DNA of 64,000 nt. Origin: Muribaculaceae bacterium. GTDB lineage: Bacteria > Bacteroidota > Bacteroidia > Bacteroidales > Muribaculaceae. The stretch spans positions 124,001 through 188,000 of the forward strand of contig JAFRRT010000012.1 in the NCBI GenBank assembly GCA_017427945.1, written 5' to 3'. Each line of letters begins with the position of its first letter. Within the stretch, counting starts at the first letter, position 1. The notes under the pieces were generated by a model. It was not told the origin of the DNA. It ran no database searches and worked only from the letters and a program-made list of their open reading frames with translations. The translations under genes were made by a program, and so were the position numbers. Of the stretch, positions 27,273 to 35,242 are shown piece by piece.

Positions 27273-28435
27273 TTCTTAGTACGTTTGGGTTGCATTGAAG
27301 TAGCGGCAAGCCTTAGTCCTATGGACTGGCTGATATCGTCGGGGGAGACAGGATTGCGATAGGTCACGGTGCAATGAGTGGCAGCACTTTCCCAGAATCC
27401 GCCACGAGTCACACGGTACTCACCGGTCTTGGGACCAGTGGGATTCTTCTGGGCACCATTCTTGTAATGGCCATGCCAGTCGGAACACCACTCCGACACA
27501 TTTCCTGACATATCATAAAGTCCAAGCTCGTTCGGAGCCTTGTAGCCCACCAGGTGTGAAGCCTCGTCAAAGTTGTTATACCATGCCACCAGGTCGAGAC
27601 TGTCACTTCCAGCATATTTATAGCCATGGGTACTGCTACCGCCACGTGCGGCATATTCCCATTCGGCCTCGGTCGGTAAGCGGAACTTGATTCCTGTCAA
27701 GGTATTAAGTTTGTTGATGAACGTCTGACAGTCCTGCCAAGATACCGACTCCACTGGATTGTAATCTCCTATATTCTCACTTGGGTTATCGTCCATGACT
27801 TCTTGCCAGAGCTCTTGCGTCACCTCATACTTGCAAATGTAGAAAGATGTCACAGTCACATCGTGGGCAGGTTGTTCATCGTATTCTCCACTTTCATCAG
27901 AACCCATCTTGAAGGTTCCTCCCGTGACAAAAACCATGTCCTCTAACAAGGACTGAATGGCTGCCGATTCCAGCTTCTTGAGCTTGAACGGGAATGACTT
28001 CTTGGATGCCGAGACATTCACTTTACCGACATACTCATCGTAACCCTCAGCCACGATGCGCACCTCGTGCGAACCGGAGTGAAGAGTATATGTACCGTTG
28101 GCATTACCTATGAACGTGTTATCGATGTAAAGATCACCGTCAGGCGCATTGCAAGTGAATACCACCTCATGTTCAGTGGAAGAATTAGAGGCGTTTGCAG
28201 CCGTGCTGCCACTGCCCGATGCGCTGTTTGAGGAGGTGGAACGAGTGGTGGAAGTCCGTTTCTTGGATGATTTGGACGATGAAGATGATTTTGTTGTCTT
28301 CTTGGTGGTAGTGGTCTTGGTCGTTTGGGTCGATGACATACGGGGCTTGGCCACCTGTGCAGCCTGGCCAAACGCCGTTGCCGTGCACAAGAGCATGAAT
28401 ACTATCGAAACCAATATGCCAAGATGTTTCTTCAT
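27269..28435 (-). CDS. Exported PEGA-SUMF1 (FGE-like) protein 2
   Basis: This 388-residue paralogue of the next gene has a signal peptide (cleavage near TAFGQ, residue 24). A Ser/Thr/Lys-rich low-complexity segment (about 34-88), a PEGA-like domain (about 90-155, HEVVFTCNAPDGDLYIDN) and a SUMF1/FGE-like domain (165-380, FRLPTEAEWEYAARGG, LYDMSGNVSEWCSDW) follow. The C-terminal site is RGGFWESAATHCTVTYR, again lacking the first FGE cysteine but keeping the second. It starts 2 bases after the kinase stop and overlaps the next gene by 4 bases (ATGA). The Ser/Thr-rich linker is exported, so it is an unlikely kinase target. Confidence 0.82.
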   Translation of the reverse strand: MKKHLGILVSIVFMLLCTATAFGQAAQVAKPRMSSTQTTKTTTTKKTTKSSSSSKSSKKRTSTTRSTSSNSASGSGSTAANASNSSTEHEVVFTCNAPDGDLYIDNTFIGNANGTYTLHSGSHEVRIVAEGYDEYVGKVNVSASKKSFPFKLKKLESAAIQSLLEDMVFVTGGTFKMGSDESGEYDEQPAHDVTVTSFYICKYEVTQELWQEVMDDNPSENIGDYNPVESVSWQDCQTFINKLNTLTGIKFRLPTEAEWEYAARGGSSTHGYKYAGSDSLDLVAWYNNFDEASHLVGYKAPNELGLYDMSGNVSEWCSDWHGHYKNGAQKNPTGPKTGEYRVTRGGFWESAATHCTVTYRNPVSPDDISQSIGLRLAATSMQPKRTKK

Positions 28436-28437
28436 CG

Positions 28438-29958
28438 TTATTTATTATGCATCACACCACGTTTCATATCAGGAACCCATGCGTTATTCTGCTTGTCAAA
28501 GATATAGAATCCCTCGAAATAGGACCCGTCCTTCCAAGTGTAACGTCCATGGTGAACATGATTGTTCTTATAAGTGCCTACGAAGACGTCTCCATTGCCG
28601 TAGGTGTAAACAATGCTGTCGCCCTCAACATTGCCATTGACAAAAGTGCCCTCGCACTTGTCGGGAGTTTTGATAAACTTAGCAACGCCTTTACCCTCGG
28701 GCATTCCGGCAGCATTCACAGGACCTGTATATTTACAAGGTCCCAAAGGAATCTCCAACAGCTGATTACTCACTTGGGTGATAGCGACGGAATCTGTCTG
28801 TTCGGCCAGCGTTTCCTGTTTATCCTTGGAGCCGGAACCTCCATTGATGAGGAAGTAACCACAAACGGCGAGCAACAAGCCAGCGCAAGCGGCAACAATA
28901 ATCGCCTTCTTGGTTTTCTTGGTGTTCTTTGCAGCTTCCTCGTCGTCTTCCTGATTGATGTCTTGAATAATCTCAACTGAACGTTGCTGCGGCATTTCGG
29001 GTTCATTGAGGTCTATCAAGGTGGCCTCTGAATCATGGTTAGCAATCAGTTCCGAACCGCTCAAGAAGTCCATGATCTCCTGAACCGACTGGGGGCGCTC
29101 CTTGCGGTTGGTCTTCATCAGCCACAAGAGCACGTCCCTCATCTGTTTGCTCACCTTTGAAGGCAGGGGCAGTGACAGATGCTTGTCAGGGGTGCGGTCA
29201 TCATTGATATCGCTGGGCATGGGCGGCTTCTGGTTGGCGATCACGTTATAGAGCGTAGCGCCCAGAGCATAGAAGTCGGTCCAAGGTCCCAATTTCTCGT
29301 AGCTCTTTTCCATCTGCTCGATGGGTGCAAAGCCGTTGGTATAGGTGACAGAAGATGTGGACAAGGCGCCACCGGTCTTGCTGTTGAACTGCTTGCTGGC
29401 TCCGAAGTCGATGAGCTTTACCGTGCCGTCATTTTCCATCATGACGTTAGCGGGCTTGAGGTCAAGATGCCAAATGCCCTTGGAATGTACCTCCTGCAAC
29501 GCGTCAAGCACCTGCCTGAGGATGTCGCCAGCCTCGGCTTCAGAGACGGGCTTCTTGGTCCTTTTGAGTCTCTCCTTCAGATTCTCGCCATTAATGTAGT
29601 CCATGACATAGTAGGCGGTACCGTTCTCATCGAAGAGGTCATACACCCTGACAATGTGGGGATTGTTGAGCTGGCGTAACCTTCTTGCCTCTTTCTTGAA
29701 TTTCTCGAGTTGCTCGTTGAACTCCGTCACCTTCTCGTTATTGCTCACACTTACGGCGGTGTTGTTGCCGTCACGCTCATTTACGCCCTTCATGAAGAAC
29801 TCCTTGATGGCGTATTTCTCATTGAAATTGATGTGCGTGGCAACATAAGTGTTACCAAAACCGCCGCTCGACAGGTAGCTGTCAATGCGATAGGTGCCAT
29901 GCAGTACGGTGCCCACTTTGAGCATCGATTCCACATTTATGTTATTCTGGTTAGACAT
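28438..29958 (-). CDS. Transmembrane Ser/Thr protein kinase with extracytoplasmic MORN repeats
   Basis: This 506-residue protein has an N-terminal Hanks-type kinase domain (about 22-300). The glycine loop is LSSGGFGNTY, the ATP lysine is Lys52 in YAIKEFF, the catalytic loop is WHLDLKPAN (Asp166, Lys168, Asn171) and DFG is at 184-186. The usual HRD is HLD, a non-RD kinase. A transmembrane helix (about 347-370) follows an acidic linker. The outer part holds MORN-like repeats (GPVNAAGMPEGKGVAKF, VGTYKNNHVHHGRYTW). It should phosphorylate Ser/Thr in the cytoplasm, perhaps in response to an envelope signal. It sits between the PP2C gene and the SUMF1 pair. Confidence 0.9.
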   Translation of the reverse strand: MSNQNNINVESMLKVGTVLHGTYRIDSYLSSGGFGNTYVATHINFNEKYAIKEFFMKGVNERDGNNTAVSVSNNEKVTEFNEQLEKFKKEARRLRQLNNPHIVRVYDLFDENGTAYYVMDYINGENLKERLKRTKKPVSEAEAGDILRQVLDALQEVHSKGIWHLDLKPANVMMENDGTVKLIDFGASKQFNSKTGGALSTSSVTYTNGFAPIEQMEKSYEKLGPWTDFYALGATLYNVIANQKPPMPSDINDDRTPDKHLSLPLPSKVSKQMRDVLLWLMKTNRKERPQSVQEIMDFLSGSELIANHDSEATLIDLNEPEMPQQRSVEIIQDINQEDDEEAAKNTKKTKKAIIVAACAGLLLAVCGYFLINGGSGSKDKQETLAEQTDSVAITQVSNQLLEIPLGPCKYTGPVNAAGMPEGKGVAKFIKTPDKCEGTFVNGNVEGDSIVYTYGNGDVFVGTYKNNHVHHGRYTWKDGSYFEGFYIFDKQNNAWVPDMKRGVMHNK

Positions 29959-29990
29959 AATAGTTATATCTGTATGGTTTCTTAGGGTTT

Positions 29991-31253
29991 CTATTCTTTA
30001 TCGTCATCTGAGGCCTGTGCTTGGGCAGACTCATTGCTCTCAGCCTGCTCTTGACGTTTGGCTGCTACACTACGGTTATGGGCTTTGATGGCCTCGGCTG
30101 CAACATGGGCCCGTGATGAGTTGTGTGGTTTTGCCTGAGGCACCTCGGGATGAGCGATAGGCTCAACCGGCAAGGCTTCCTCGACAGTTTTTTCCACCGT
30201 CTGTTTGGCAGCCGGGTGTTTTGAGTTGCCCGTCCAGGCATAGAGTGTCAACCATGCCGCTATCGCTACAATTGCAGCTATGAGCAGTGCCCACCATATC
30301 CATGCAAACGACTTCTTGCCGCCATCGCTGCTGGATGATTTCGTCTTCACAGGCGAGTGAGAGATTTTGGTGATGTCGTCTTCCTCTTCGGTTTCATCAT
30401 CCGGCTCAATCTCCACGTTCTTAACCTGTTTCATGTTCAAGGCATTGCAGCGTGCCGTTTCCTCCTCGTTCACTGTGATTCTTGCATCTGCTGCATCTTT
30501 TTTCACGTCTTCGATGCGTATCAGGTAAGCACTGTGGTTATCCTGATTGCCCGATGTCGCGGCAATGAGTTTATTAAGTTTCTTCTCATCACTGCCTCTG
30601 CCTGAAAGCAAGCTGAAGAGTTCTTCATCATCCATCTCCTCGAGCATGCCGTCGCTGCACATATAGAAATAATCGCCCGACTTGATGTCGGTGATGTGGA
30701 TGACATCAGGCTTGACACGGTTGTCCTCACCAGGCTGTACGGCACGTGTGATGACATTCTTTTGCTGCGATGTCTTGATCTCCCCAAATGATATCTCCCC
30801 GCTCTGGTACAAGTCATAAACCAGGGAATGGTCACGGCTGATATAGAGGATTCTCTTGCCGGGCCTCAGGTGATAGATGCGGCTGTCACCAATGTGTGCC
30901 GCCATCACGCCGCCCTTGTGGAAATAGAGCAGCGTAAGGGTCGTACCCATTTTCTTGTAGTTCCCGTCGTCCTTTGCATCGAGTTTGCTGTAGGCAAAAG
31001 CGATGGCATCATTGAGCCATGCATCTTGCATGTATCCATCGGCAGGGACATTCATTCTGAAGTACTCAGCCAGGGCAGAGGCGAAAGTCTCACTTGCAAC
31101 TTCGCCTTTCTCATGCCCACCCATACCGTCGCAGACGATGAACAAGCGGTCATCGACCGTTGCAAGGCCCTTGACGGGATAGATGAAGTCTTCCTGGTTG
31201 TCACGAGCACCCAGCTCATGAATCGCCAACGGAGGATATATCTTGAGTTCCAT
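29991..31253 (-). CDS. Membrane-anchored PP2C-type Ser/Thr protein phosphatase
   Basis: This 420-residue protein has an N-terminal PP2C domain (1-250) with metal-binding motifs RDNQED (17-22), CDGMGGHEKGE (41-51), HIGDSRIY, MCSDGM and QDNHSAYL. An acidic linker, a transmembrane helix (about 318-345, WIWWALLIAAIVAIAAWLTLY) and an Ala/Gln/Ser-rich outer tail follow. It should reverse phosphorylation by the kinase encoded next, 32 bases downstream. Kinase and phosphatase share the same topology: catalytic part inside, tail outside. Confidence 0.92.
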   Translation of the reverse strand: MELKIYPPLAIHELGARDNQEDFIYPVKGLATVDDRLFIVCDGMGGHEKGEVASETFASALAEYFRMNVPADGYMQDAWLNDAIAFAYSKLDAKDDGNYKKMGTTLTLLYFHKGGVMAAHIGDSRIYHLRPGKRILYISRDHSLVYDLYQSGEISFGEIKTSQQKNVITRAVQPGEDNRVKPDVIHITDIKSGDYFYMCSDGMLEEMDDEELFSLLSGRGSDEKKLNKLIAATSGNQDNHSAYLIRIEDVKKDAADARITVNEEETARCNALNMKQVKNVEIEPDDETEEEDDITKISHSPVKTKSSSSDGGKKSFAWIWWALLIAAIVAIAAWLTLYAWTGNSKHPAAKQTVEKTVEEALPVEPIAHPEVPQAKPHNSSRAHVAAEAIKAHNRSVAAKRQEQAESNESAQAQASDDDKE

Positions 31254-31268
31254 TTCGATTAATGATTA

Positions 31269-31799
31269 TTATTTGATGTGGAAAGCCATGATTGTACTTC
31301 CCATCTGTATCGTGTCACCATCGTGCAGAACAATGGCATCTCCTGATTGCAACAGCAAATCATTCACACGGGTAGAATTCTTGTTCTTGTAGTTGCTGAC
31401 ATCCACCTTAATGCCACCATCAGGCAAACGACGCACATTGATGACCATGTGCTCACGGCTCATGAACTTGTCATCGGTTTCAACCTGCACATCGGCATTT
31501 GACGTGCTGGCCTTGCGGCCAACGACATTGCGGCCGATGGGCAACGGGTAGTCCTTGCCGTTACAGGTGAGGTGACAAGATTCCTGCATGTTGGCGTTCC
31601 CAATCTGTGTGGCCTGTGCTACGGGGTTACCATCGAGCTGTGTCTCTCCATCCTCGACCCTGAGCCTGTAAAATGGCACCACGATTCGCTTGCCGCACTT
31701 GGGGCATGAGAAATGCTTCTCAGCCTCATTCTTTGAGTTGGTCACCCTCAAGACTACGCCGCATGACGGGCACTTGATATTAATTGTTTGTGGTAACAT
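31269..31799 (-). CDS. Zinc-ribbon plus FHA-domain protein
   Basis: This 176-residue soluble protein starts with a four-cysteine zinc ribbon (Cys10, Cys13, Cys32, Cys35). A short linker with Thr-Gln motifs (ETQLDG, ATQIG) precedes a C-terminal FHA domain (about 85-174) with GR at 94-95, SREH at 114-117 and the Asn-Ser-Thr/Val-Asn pair near 141-146. FHA domains bind phosphothreonine, so this is a likely reader of the kinase. The linker threonines could be phosphorylated, giving intramolecular binding as in GarA/OdhI; this is inference. The start overlaps the end of the caspase-like gene by 20 bases. Confidence 0.88.
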   Translation of the reverse strand: MLPQTINIKCPSCGVVLRVTNSKNEAEKHFSCPKCGKRIVVPFYRLRVEDGETQLDGNPVAQATQIGNANMQESCHLTCNGKDYPLPIGRNVVGRKASTSNADVQVETDDKFMSREHMVINVRRLPDGGIKVDVSNYKNKNSTRVNDLLLQSGDAIVLHDGDTIQMGSTIMAFHIK

Positions 31800-32577
31800 T
31801 TATCTTACTTTTAGTGTTATGTTTCTTGTCATTTTTGTCCTGCCAATTGACGACCGGGCTATTACCGTCAAAGCCGCCCCACATCACCGGGTGGTGGGTA
31901 CTGCCGAAACGATCGTCGTTTATCACGCCGTTGTGGACAAAATCATAGAGCTCCCTCAGTGTGATGATCTGATCCCTGTTGGCATCGGCACCGCCACGAA
32001 GTCCTCGCTCTAGATACATCGTGAACAGGCTGTTGCTATACCACGTCTCGCGCGAGACCTCATTGGCACGCGACGAGAGAAAGAGAACGACATCCTCGGC
32101 ATTGGAGAATGCCTGTCTCCATACAGTATCATTGCGCATAATGCCCGAAAAACAGGCATCGGCTACAATCATTTTGGTTTTGGCTTTGCACTTGCCCATC
32201 TCCTCGGCAATCGCGCTATTGGTGAGAAGCCCATCATAGCACAGTAGGCCTTTCTCGGTGCCATGGCCGCTGAAGTAAAAGATGATTACATCATTGCTCT
32301 TGGCCGTGCAAAACCTGTATTTCATAGCCCGCAACACCGCTTTACAGGTTGCGGCGCTGTCGGTCAGCAGCGATGTGCTGAAACCGGTGGCGGCAAAGAC
32401 CTGCTTCATCACCTTGGCGTCATTGACACTGACACGCAGTTTTGAAGGCCTGTAATTGGCTACCTCATAGGGGTAGTCGTTCAAGCCCACGCACAAGGCA
32501 TAGCTGCGTGCTGACATCTGCCGTGGAATCGCGGCAAACATCAGGAACAGTATCATAAAGATGGTGAAGCGTCGCAT
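31780..32577 (-). CDS. Exported caspase-like (peptidase C14/metacaspase family) protein
   Basis: This 265-residue protein has an N-terminal signal peptide or anchor (FTIFMILFLMFAAIP, possible cleavage near residue 23) and then a caspase-hemoglobinase fold. YALCVGLNDYP opens the first strand, the catalytic His is His105 in YFSGHGTEKG and the catalytic Cys is Cys142 in IVADACFSG. A second hydrophobic motif (VVLFLSSRANEVSRE) follows the small-subunit position. It should cleave after Arg/Lys or Asp; the specificity is unknown. It overlaps the FHA gene by 20 bases. An exported caspase in a kinase/phosphatase operon is unusual. Confidence 0.85.
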   Translation of the reverse strand: MRRFTIFMILFLMFAAIPRQMSARSYALCVGLNDYPYEVANYRPSKLRVSVNDAKVMKQVFAATGFSTSLLTDSAATCKAVLRAMKYRFCTAKSNDVIIFYFSGHGTEKGLLCYDGLLTNSAIAEEMGKCKAKTKMIVADACFSGIMRNDTVWRQAFSNAEDVVLFLSSRANEVSRETWYSNSLFTMYLERGLRGGADANRDQIITLRELYDFVHNGVINDDRFGSTHHPVMWGGFDGNSPVVNWQDKNDKKHNTKSKINVTTNN

Positions 32578-32600
32578 AATAAATTCTTTCTTTGACCGGT

Positions 32601-33890
32601 TTAGAGTTGTGCTAACGCATCGTCCATATAATCGGGCATGTCATCGGCGACATCAGGATTGGGCGTCATCGGGTGGTTGTCATCGTTCATCTGATTGAGA
32701 GCGAAATCCTGAAGTTCACCATATGTGGACTGGTTGCCGTTACCCTCTTCCATGATGATATCTTCCCTCGACAAGTCGCCCGAATCGTCAACATCAATCA
32801 CAGCGATGTCAACTACGTCGTCACCGTCCAGATCAAGACCTCTCACTACGTGCCCGTCAAATTCGCCATAACCTACGATGCGCACCGAGTCATCAGAAAG
32901 GAAGTTCTCGAACGAAGCATCCTGGGCTCGCACGTCATCAAGGTTACCGCCCTTGGTGGCAGCAGCATTCATGGCAACCTCTTCGCCAGGCTGCAGTGAG
33001 AACATCTCGGCCAGCCTGATATCGTCATCTTCAGCAAAAGCGATATCCTGCACATCATCTTCGGCATCGGCAATAGCGACATCGGGATCAGCTTCGGGAA
33101 GTTCAGCGATGGCTACACCTTCGTCGGTAACATCAGCAATCGCAATGTCCTCGTTTTCCTCATACATGGGCGTCGCAGCAATCGCAATATCCTCGTTGAT
33201 TTTGTCTAAGGAAGCTTCATCAATGGCGATGTCCTCATTCATCTCCTGTACAGGGGTCTCCTCAAAGGCCATGTCAGCGGCTACTTCAACATCATCGGCG
33301 ACAACAGCCTCATTTACATCATCGGCAGCCAGGAGTTCATCTTGAACGATATCATCAACATCAGGCTCGGGCTCGTCGTATTGAGCGATCTGAGACTGAA
33401 TCTCCTCGGCAGTGATATCTTTAGCCTCCACTTCGGGACGTACCTGCTGGGAGAATGACTCGTGCTGGTCCTCGGTCATCGTCTCCCACTCGTCGGCAGT
33501 ATAGGTGCTGAAAATGACACCTCTCCAGTAGAACACGCCACCGGCACCCACTTGCTCGCGGGCCGATACAAAGGCCTCGTCAAAGGGCAATGCATCATCA
33601 ACCGATGCGATTCTCAAAGCAGGGGCGTTCTCCTCGGGTTCAACGACTTGTTCAGCGACAGGTGTTTCCTGTACATTGACTTTATCATCGGCTGGCAGGA
33701 CGTCGTCCTCGACACCGCTTTCCATATCGATGTGGGTAGCCAGAATGGCACCAGTACCAATCACGATGCCCGTTAAGCTGCCAATGGAGACAGGCTTCCA
33801 AGCTTTGGACATCACTTCCTTGAACGCACGTTCTTTATCGGTGTTACCCTCAAGGCCGTTACCCATGTAGATTGTTTCTTCGTTAATCAT
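32601..33890 (-). CDS. Acidic single-pass membrane protein with EDIAI-type repeats
   Basis: This 429-residue protein is of no family I recognise. A short cytoplasmic N terminus (INEETIYMGNGLEG) precedes a transmembrane helix (about 34-52, VSIGSLTGIVIGTGAILAT). A long very acidic region follows, with at least six (E)DIAIA-like repeats (about 217-300). Near the C terminus DLDGDDVVDIAVIDVDDSGD looks like tandem EF-hand-type calcium loops. Thr6 in an EET context resembles phosphothreonine sites read by FHA domains, so this may be a kinase substrate; that is inference. It is the first gene after the promoter at 33933-33964 and heads the caspase-FHA-PP2C-kinase operon. Confidence 0.8.
   Translation of the reverse strand: MINEETIYMGNGLEGNTDKERAFKEVMSKAWKPVSIGSLTGIVIGTGAILATHIDMESGVEDDVLPADDKVNVQETPVAEQVVEPEENAPALRIASVDDALPFDEAFVSAREQVGAGGVFYWRGVIFSTYTADEWETMTEDQHESFSQQVRPEVEAKDITAEEIQSQIAQYDEPEPDVDDIVQDELLAADDVNEAVVADDVEVAADMAFEETPVQEMNEDIAIDEASLDKINEDIAIAATPMYEENEDIAIADVTDEGVAIAELPEADPDVAIADAEDDVQDIAFAEDDDIRLAEMFSLQPGEEVAMNAAATKGGNLDDVRAQDASFENFLSDDSVRIVGYGEFDGHVVRGLDLDGDDVVDIAVIDVDDSGDLSREDIIMEEGNGNQSTYGELQDFALNQMNDDNHPMTPNPDVADDMPDYMDDALAQL
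33000..33245 (-). repeat. Degenerate repeat coding NEDIAIA-type units
   Basis: The units NEDIAIDEA, NEDIAIAAT, NEDIAIADV, EGVAIAEL, PDVAIADA and QDIAFAED are spaced 10-17 residues apart. DNA copies have diverged. Confidence 0.7.
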
Positions 33891-33932
33891 AATCGTTAAG
33901 TTTTAATGCAGTTAGTATTTGTTTTGACACTG

Positions 33933-33964
33933 CAAAATTATATTACCGTTATCCCGCCTTCCAA
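33933..33964 (-). promoter_or_regulatory. Promoter for the acidic protein-caspase-FHA-PP2C-kinase operon
   Basis: On minus TTG (33964-33962), 21 bases, then TAATTTTG (33940-33933). It makes the large operon independent of the upstream FHA-LytTR unit. Confidence 0.65.
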
Positions 33965-34010
33965 ACATTTTTAAGCCTATTGGACAAAATGGTGGGATTA
34001 ATGTATGAAA

Positions 34011-34691
34011 TTATTTTATATACCTCGCTTTACAGCCGGGGCAGTTGTTGTTCTGCAGCAACAGGTCATAATCGATAGTGCCCAGAAAGCGTCCGCACTT
34101 GGGGCAGACATAATCGCGCTGGAACTGCTTTTTCAATCGTTCCTGTTTGTCAATGGCCCTGTCGGTAGCCTGCCGATAGAAACCGTAAGCCATGATGAGC
34201 AACGCTATCACGGTAAAGGTAATCGAGTAAGGCCTGATGGACTCGCTCAAGGCAATCAGCAAACCGCCCAGCATCGTCAGGAAGATGGGAATCCTCGACA
34301 GCAGGTTGTTCATCTGCTGCCTCTTCCTGATGGCGATGGTGGCCTTGCTGTAATCCTCCCACACCTGTTTGAGAGGTTTGATGTCAACCAGGTTGGGCTT
34401 CATCTGCTCCAGGATTTCCTCCAGCGGGAGGTCAAAGCGGCTTTGTCCCAACTGGATTTTATCGTCCTTGGTGATTCTCTTGCTCTGGACCTCGACGCCG
34501 TTAACCCAAGTGACATTGGCCGACTTGATGTTCCTAATGACAAATGTGTTGTCATTGATTGCCGTGAGCTGGCAATGCTGCCTGCTCACATCACTGGGCA
34601 CACTAGCCGCTTCACCAAAGAGCGTCACCTGTGTATCATTCACGACCTTGAGTTTGGCGGTAGCGCCATCTCTGCCAATAATGAGTTCCAT
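34011..34691 (-). CDS. FHA-domain membrane protein with C-terminal zinc ribbon
   Basis: This 226-residue protein has an N-terminal FHA domain (1-95) with GR at 6-7, SRQH at 36-39 and Asn54/Asn64. Two transmembrane helices (about 130-175, IPIFLTMLGGLLIALSES and ITFTVIALLIMAYGFY) follow, then a C-terminal zinc ribbon (Cys196, Cys199, Cys217, Cys220). Both soluble ends should face the cytoplasm. It would bring phosphothreonine partners to the membrane. It is the mirror image of the other FHA protein (ribbon first, FHA last). The LytTR gene lies 4 bases upstream, so they form one unit. Confidence 0.85.
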   Translation of the reverse strand: MELIIGRDGATAKLKVVNDTQVTLFGEAASVPSDVSRQHCQLTAINDNTFVIRNIKSANVTWVNGVEVQSKRITKDDKIQLGQSRFDLPLEEILEQMKPNLVDIKPLKQVWEDYSKATIAIRKRQQMNNLLSRIPIFLTMLGGLLIALSESIRPYSITFTVIALLIMAYGFYRQATDRAIDKQERLKKQFQRDYVCPKCGRFLGTIDYDLLLQNNNCPGCKARYIK

Positions 34692-34695
34692 CAGT

Positions 34696-35064
34696 TTAAA
34701 TTTTGATTTTCACCATCATCTCCTTAAGGGTCTTCAATGCCTCCTTGGAAATGTCGAGCTGGTACGAAAAATTCATAAAGTCAGTCAGCACCAATTGTTT
34801 CTTGAGCGGATTGACTTTATAGATATAATCGAGATTGACGATGTACTTCTTGCCAATGCGGGCAAAGAGGTTTCGCTTTTCCTTGTTGAGCCGCTGGGCC
34901 AACATGTCCTCCATCTGGCCAAGGTTCATGCACACAGCGCTCTTTAGCTTGTTGCATGTGACAATGTAAGTGTAATTGCCGTCGGCCTCGAAATAGACAA
35001 TGCGTGGAACGTCGATGCGCAGCATCTCGTCCCTCGAGTTAAAAATCAGTCGTTGACTATCCAT
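34696..35064 (-). CDS. Stand-alone LytTR DNA-binding protein
   Basis: This 122-residue protein is nearly all LytTR domain. It shows RIVYFEADGNYTYIVT, a central helix (QMEDMLAQRL) and LFARIGKKYIVNLDYIYKV. LytTR proteins usually carry a receiver domain; here there is none, so activity must be controlled otherwise. It is the first gene of a two-gene unit with the FHA membrane protein and probably regulates the signalling locus. Confidence 0.88.
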   Translation of the reverse strand: MDSQRLIFNSRDEMLRIDVPRIVYFEADGNYTYIVTCNKLKSAVCMNLGQMEDMLAQRLNKEKRNLFARIGKKYIVNLDYIYKVNPLKKQLVLTDFMNFSYQLDISKEALKTLKEMMVKIKI

Positions 35065-35110
35065 TCAAACAACGGTTTTAAATATAGAGTTAATCAGTCG
35101 GTCAGTCAAT

Positions 35111-35128
35111 CAGAATCTTTAGATTCTG
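35111..35128. promoter_or_regulatory. Perfect inverted repeat CAGAATCT-TT-AGATTCTG in the LytTR leader
   Basis: Eight-base arms around TT lie about 11 bases after the -7 element, a good position for an operator. It could instead be a small RNA hairpin. Confidence 0.5.
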
Positions 35129-35138
35129 AATCAAACGC

Positions 35139-35168
35139 CAAATTTACTGCTTTTTTGCTAAACGGCAA
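35139..35168 (-). promoter_or_regulatory. Promoter for the LytTR-FHA unit
   Basis: On minus TTG (35168-35166), 19 bases, then TAAATTTG (35146-35139). Confidence 0.7.
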
Positions 35169-35242
35169 GAAGATTTGTCAACTATTTTACAAGAGCTTAT
35201 GAGAGGACAAAAAATTGACGTCGTTTTTAACCGAAAGTCAAT

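Noticed and set aside
25950-28435. True formylglycine-generating enzymes for sulfatase maturation
   Set aside because: The first catalytic cysteine is missing in both, no sulfatase gene is nearby and the domains are fused to PEGA-like modules.
25950-35064. Type VI secretion phospho-regulation (PpkA/PppA/Fha) as an explanation of the kinase locus
   Set aside because: No T6SS structural gene (TssB/C/M/K, Hcp, VgrG) is in the window, and the caspase, SUMF1 and PBP1A genes do not belong to such a locus.
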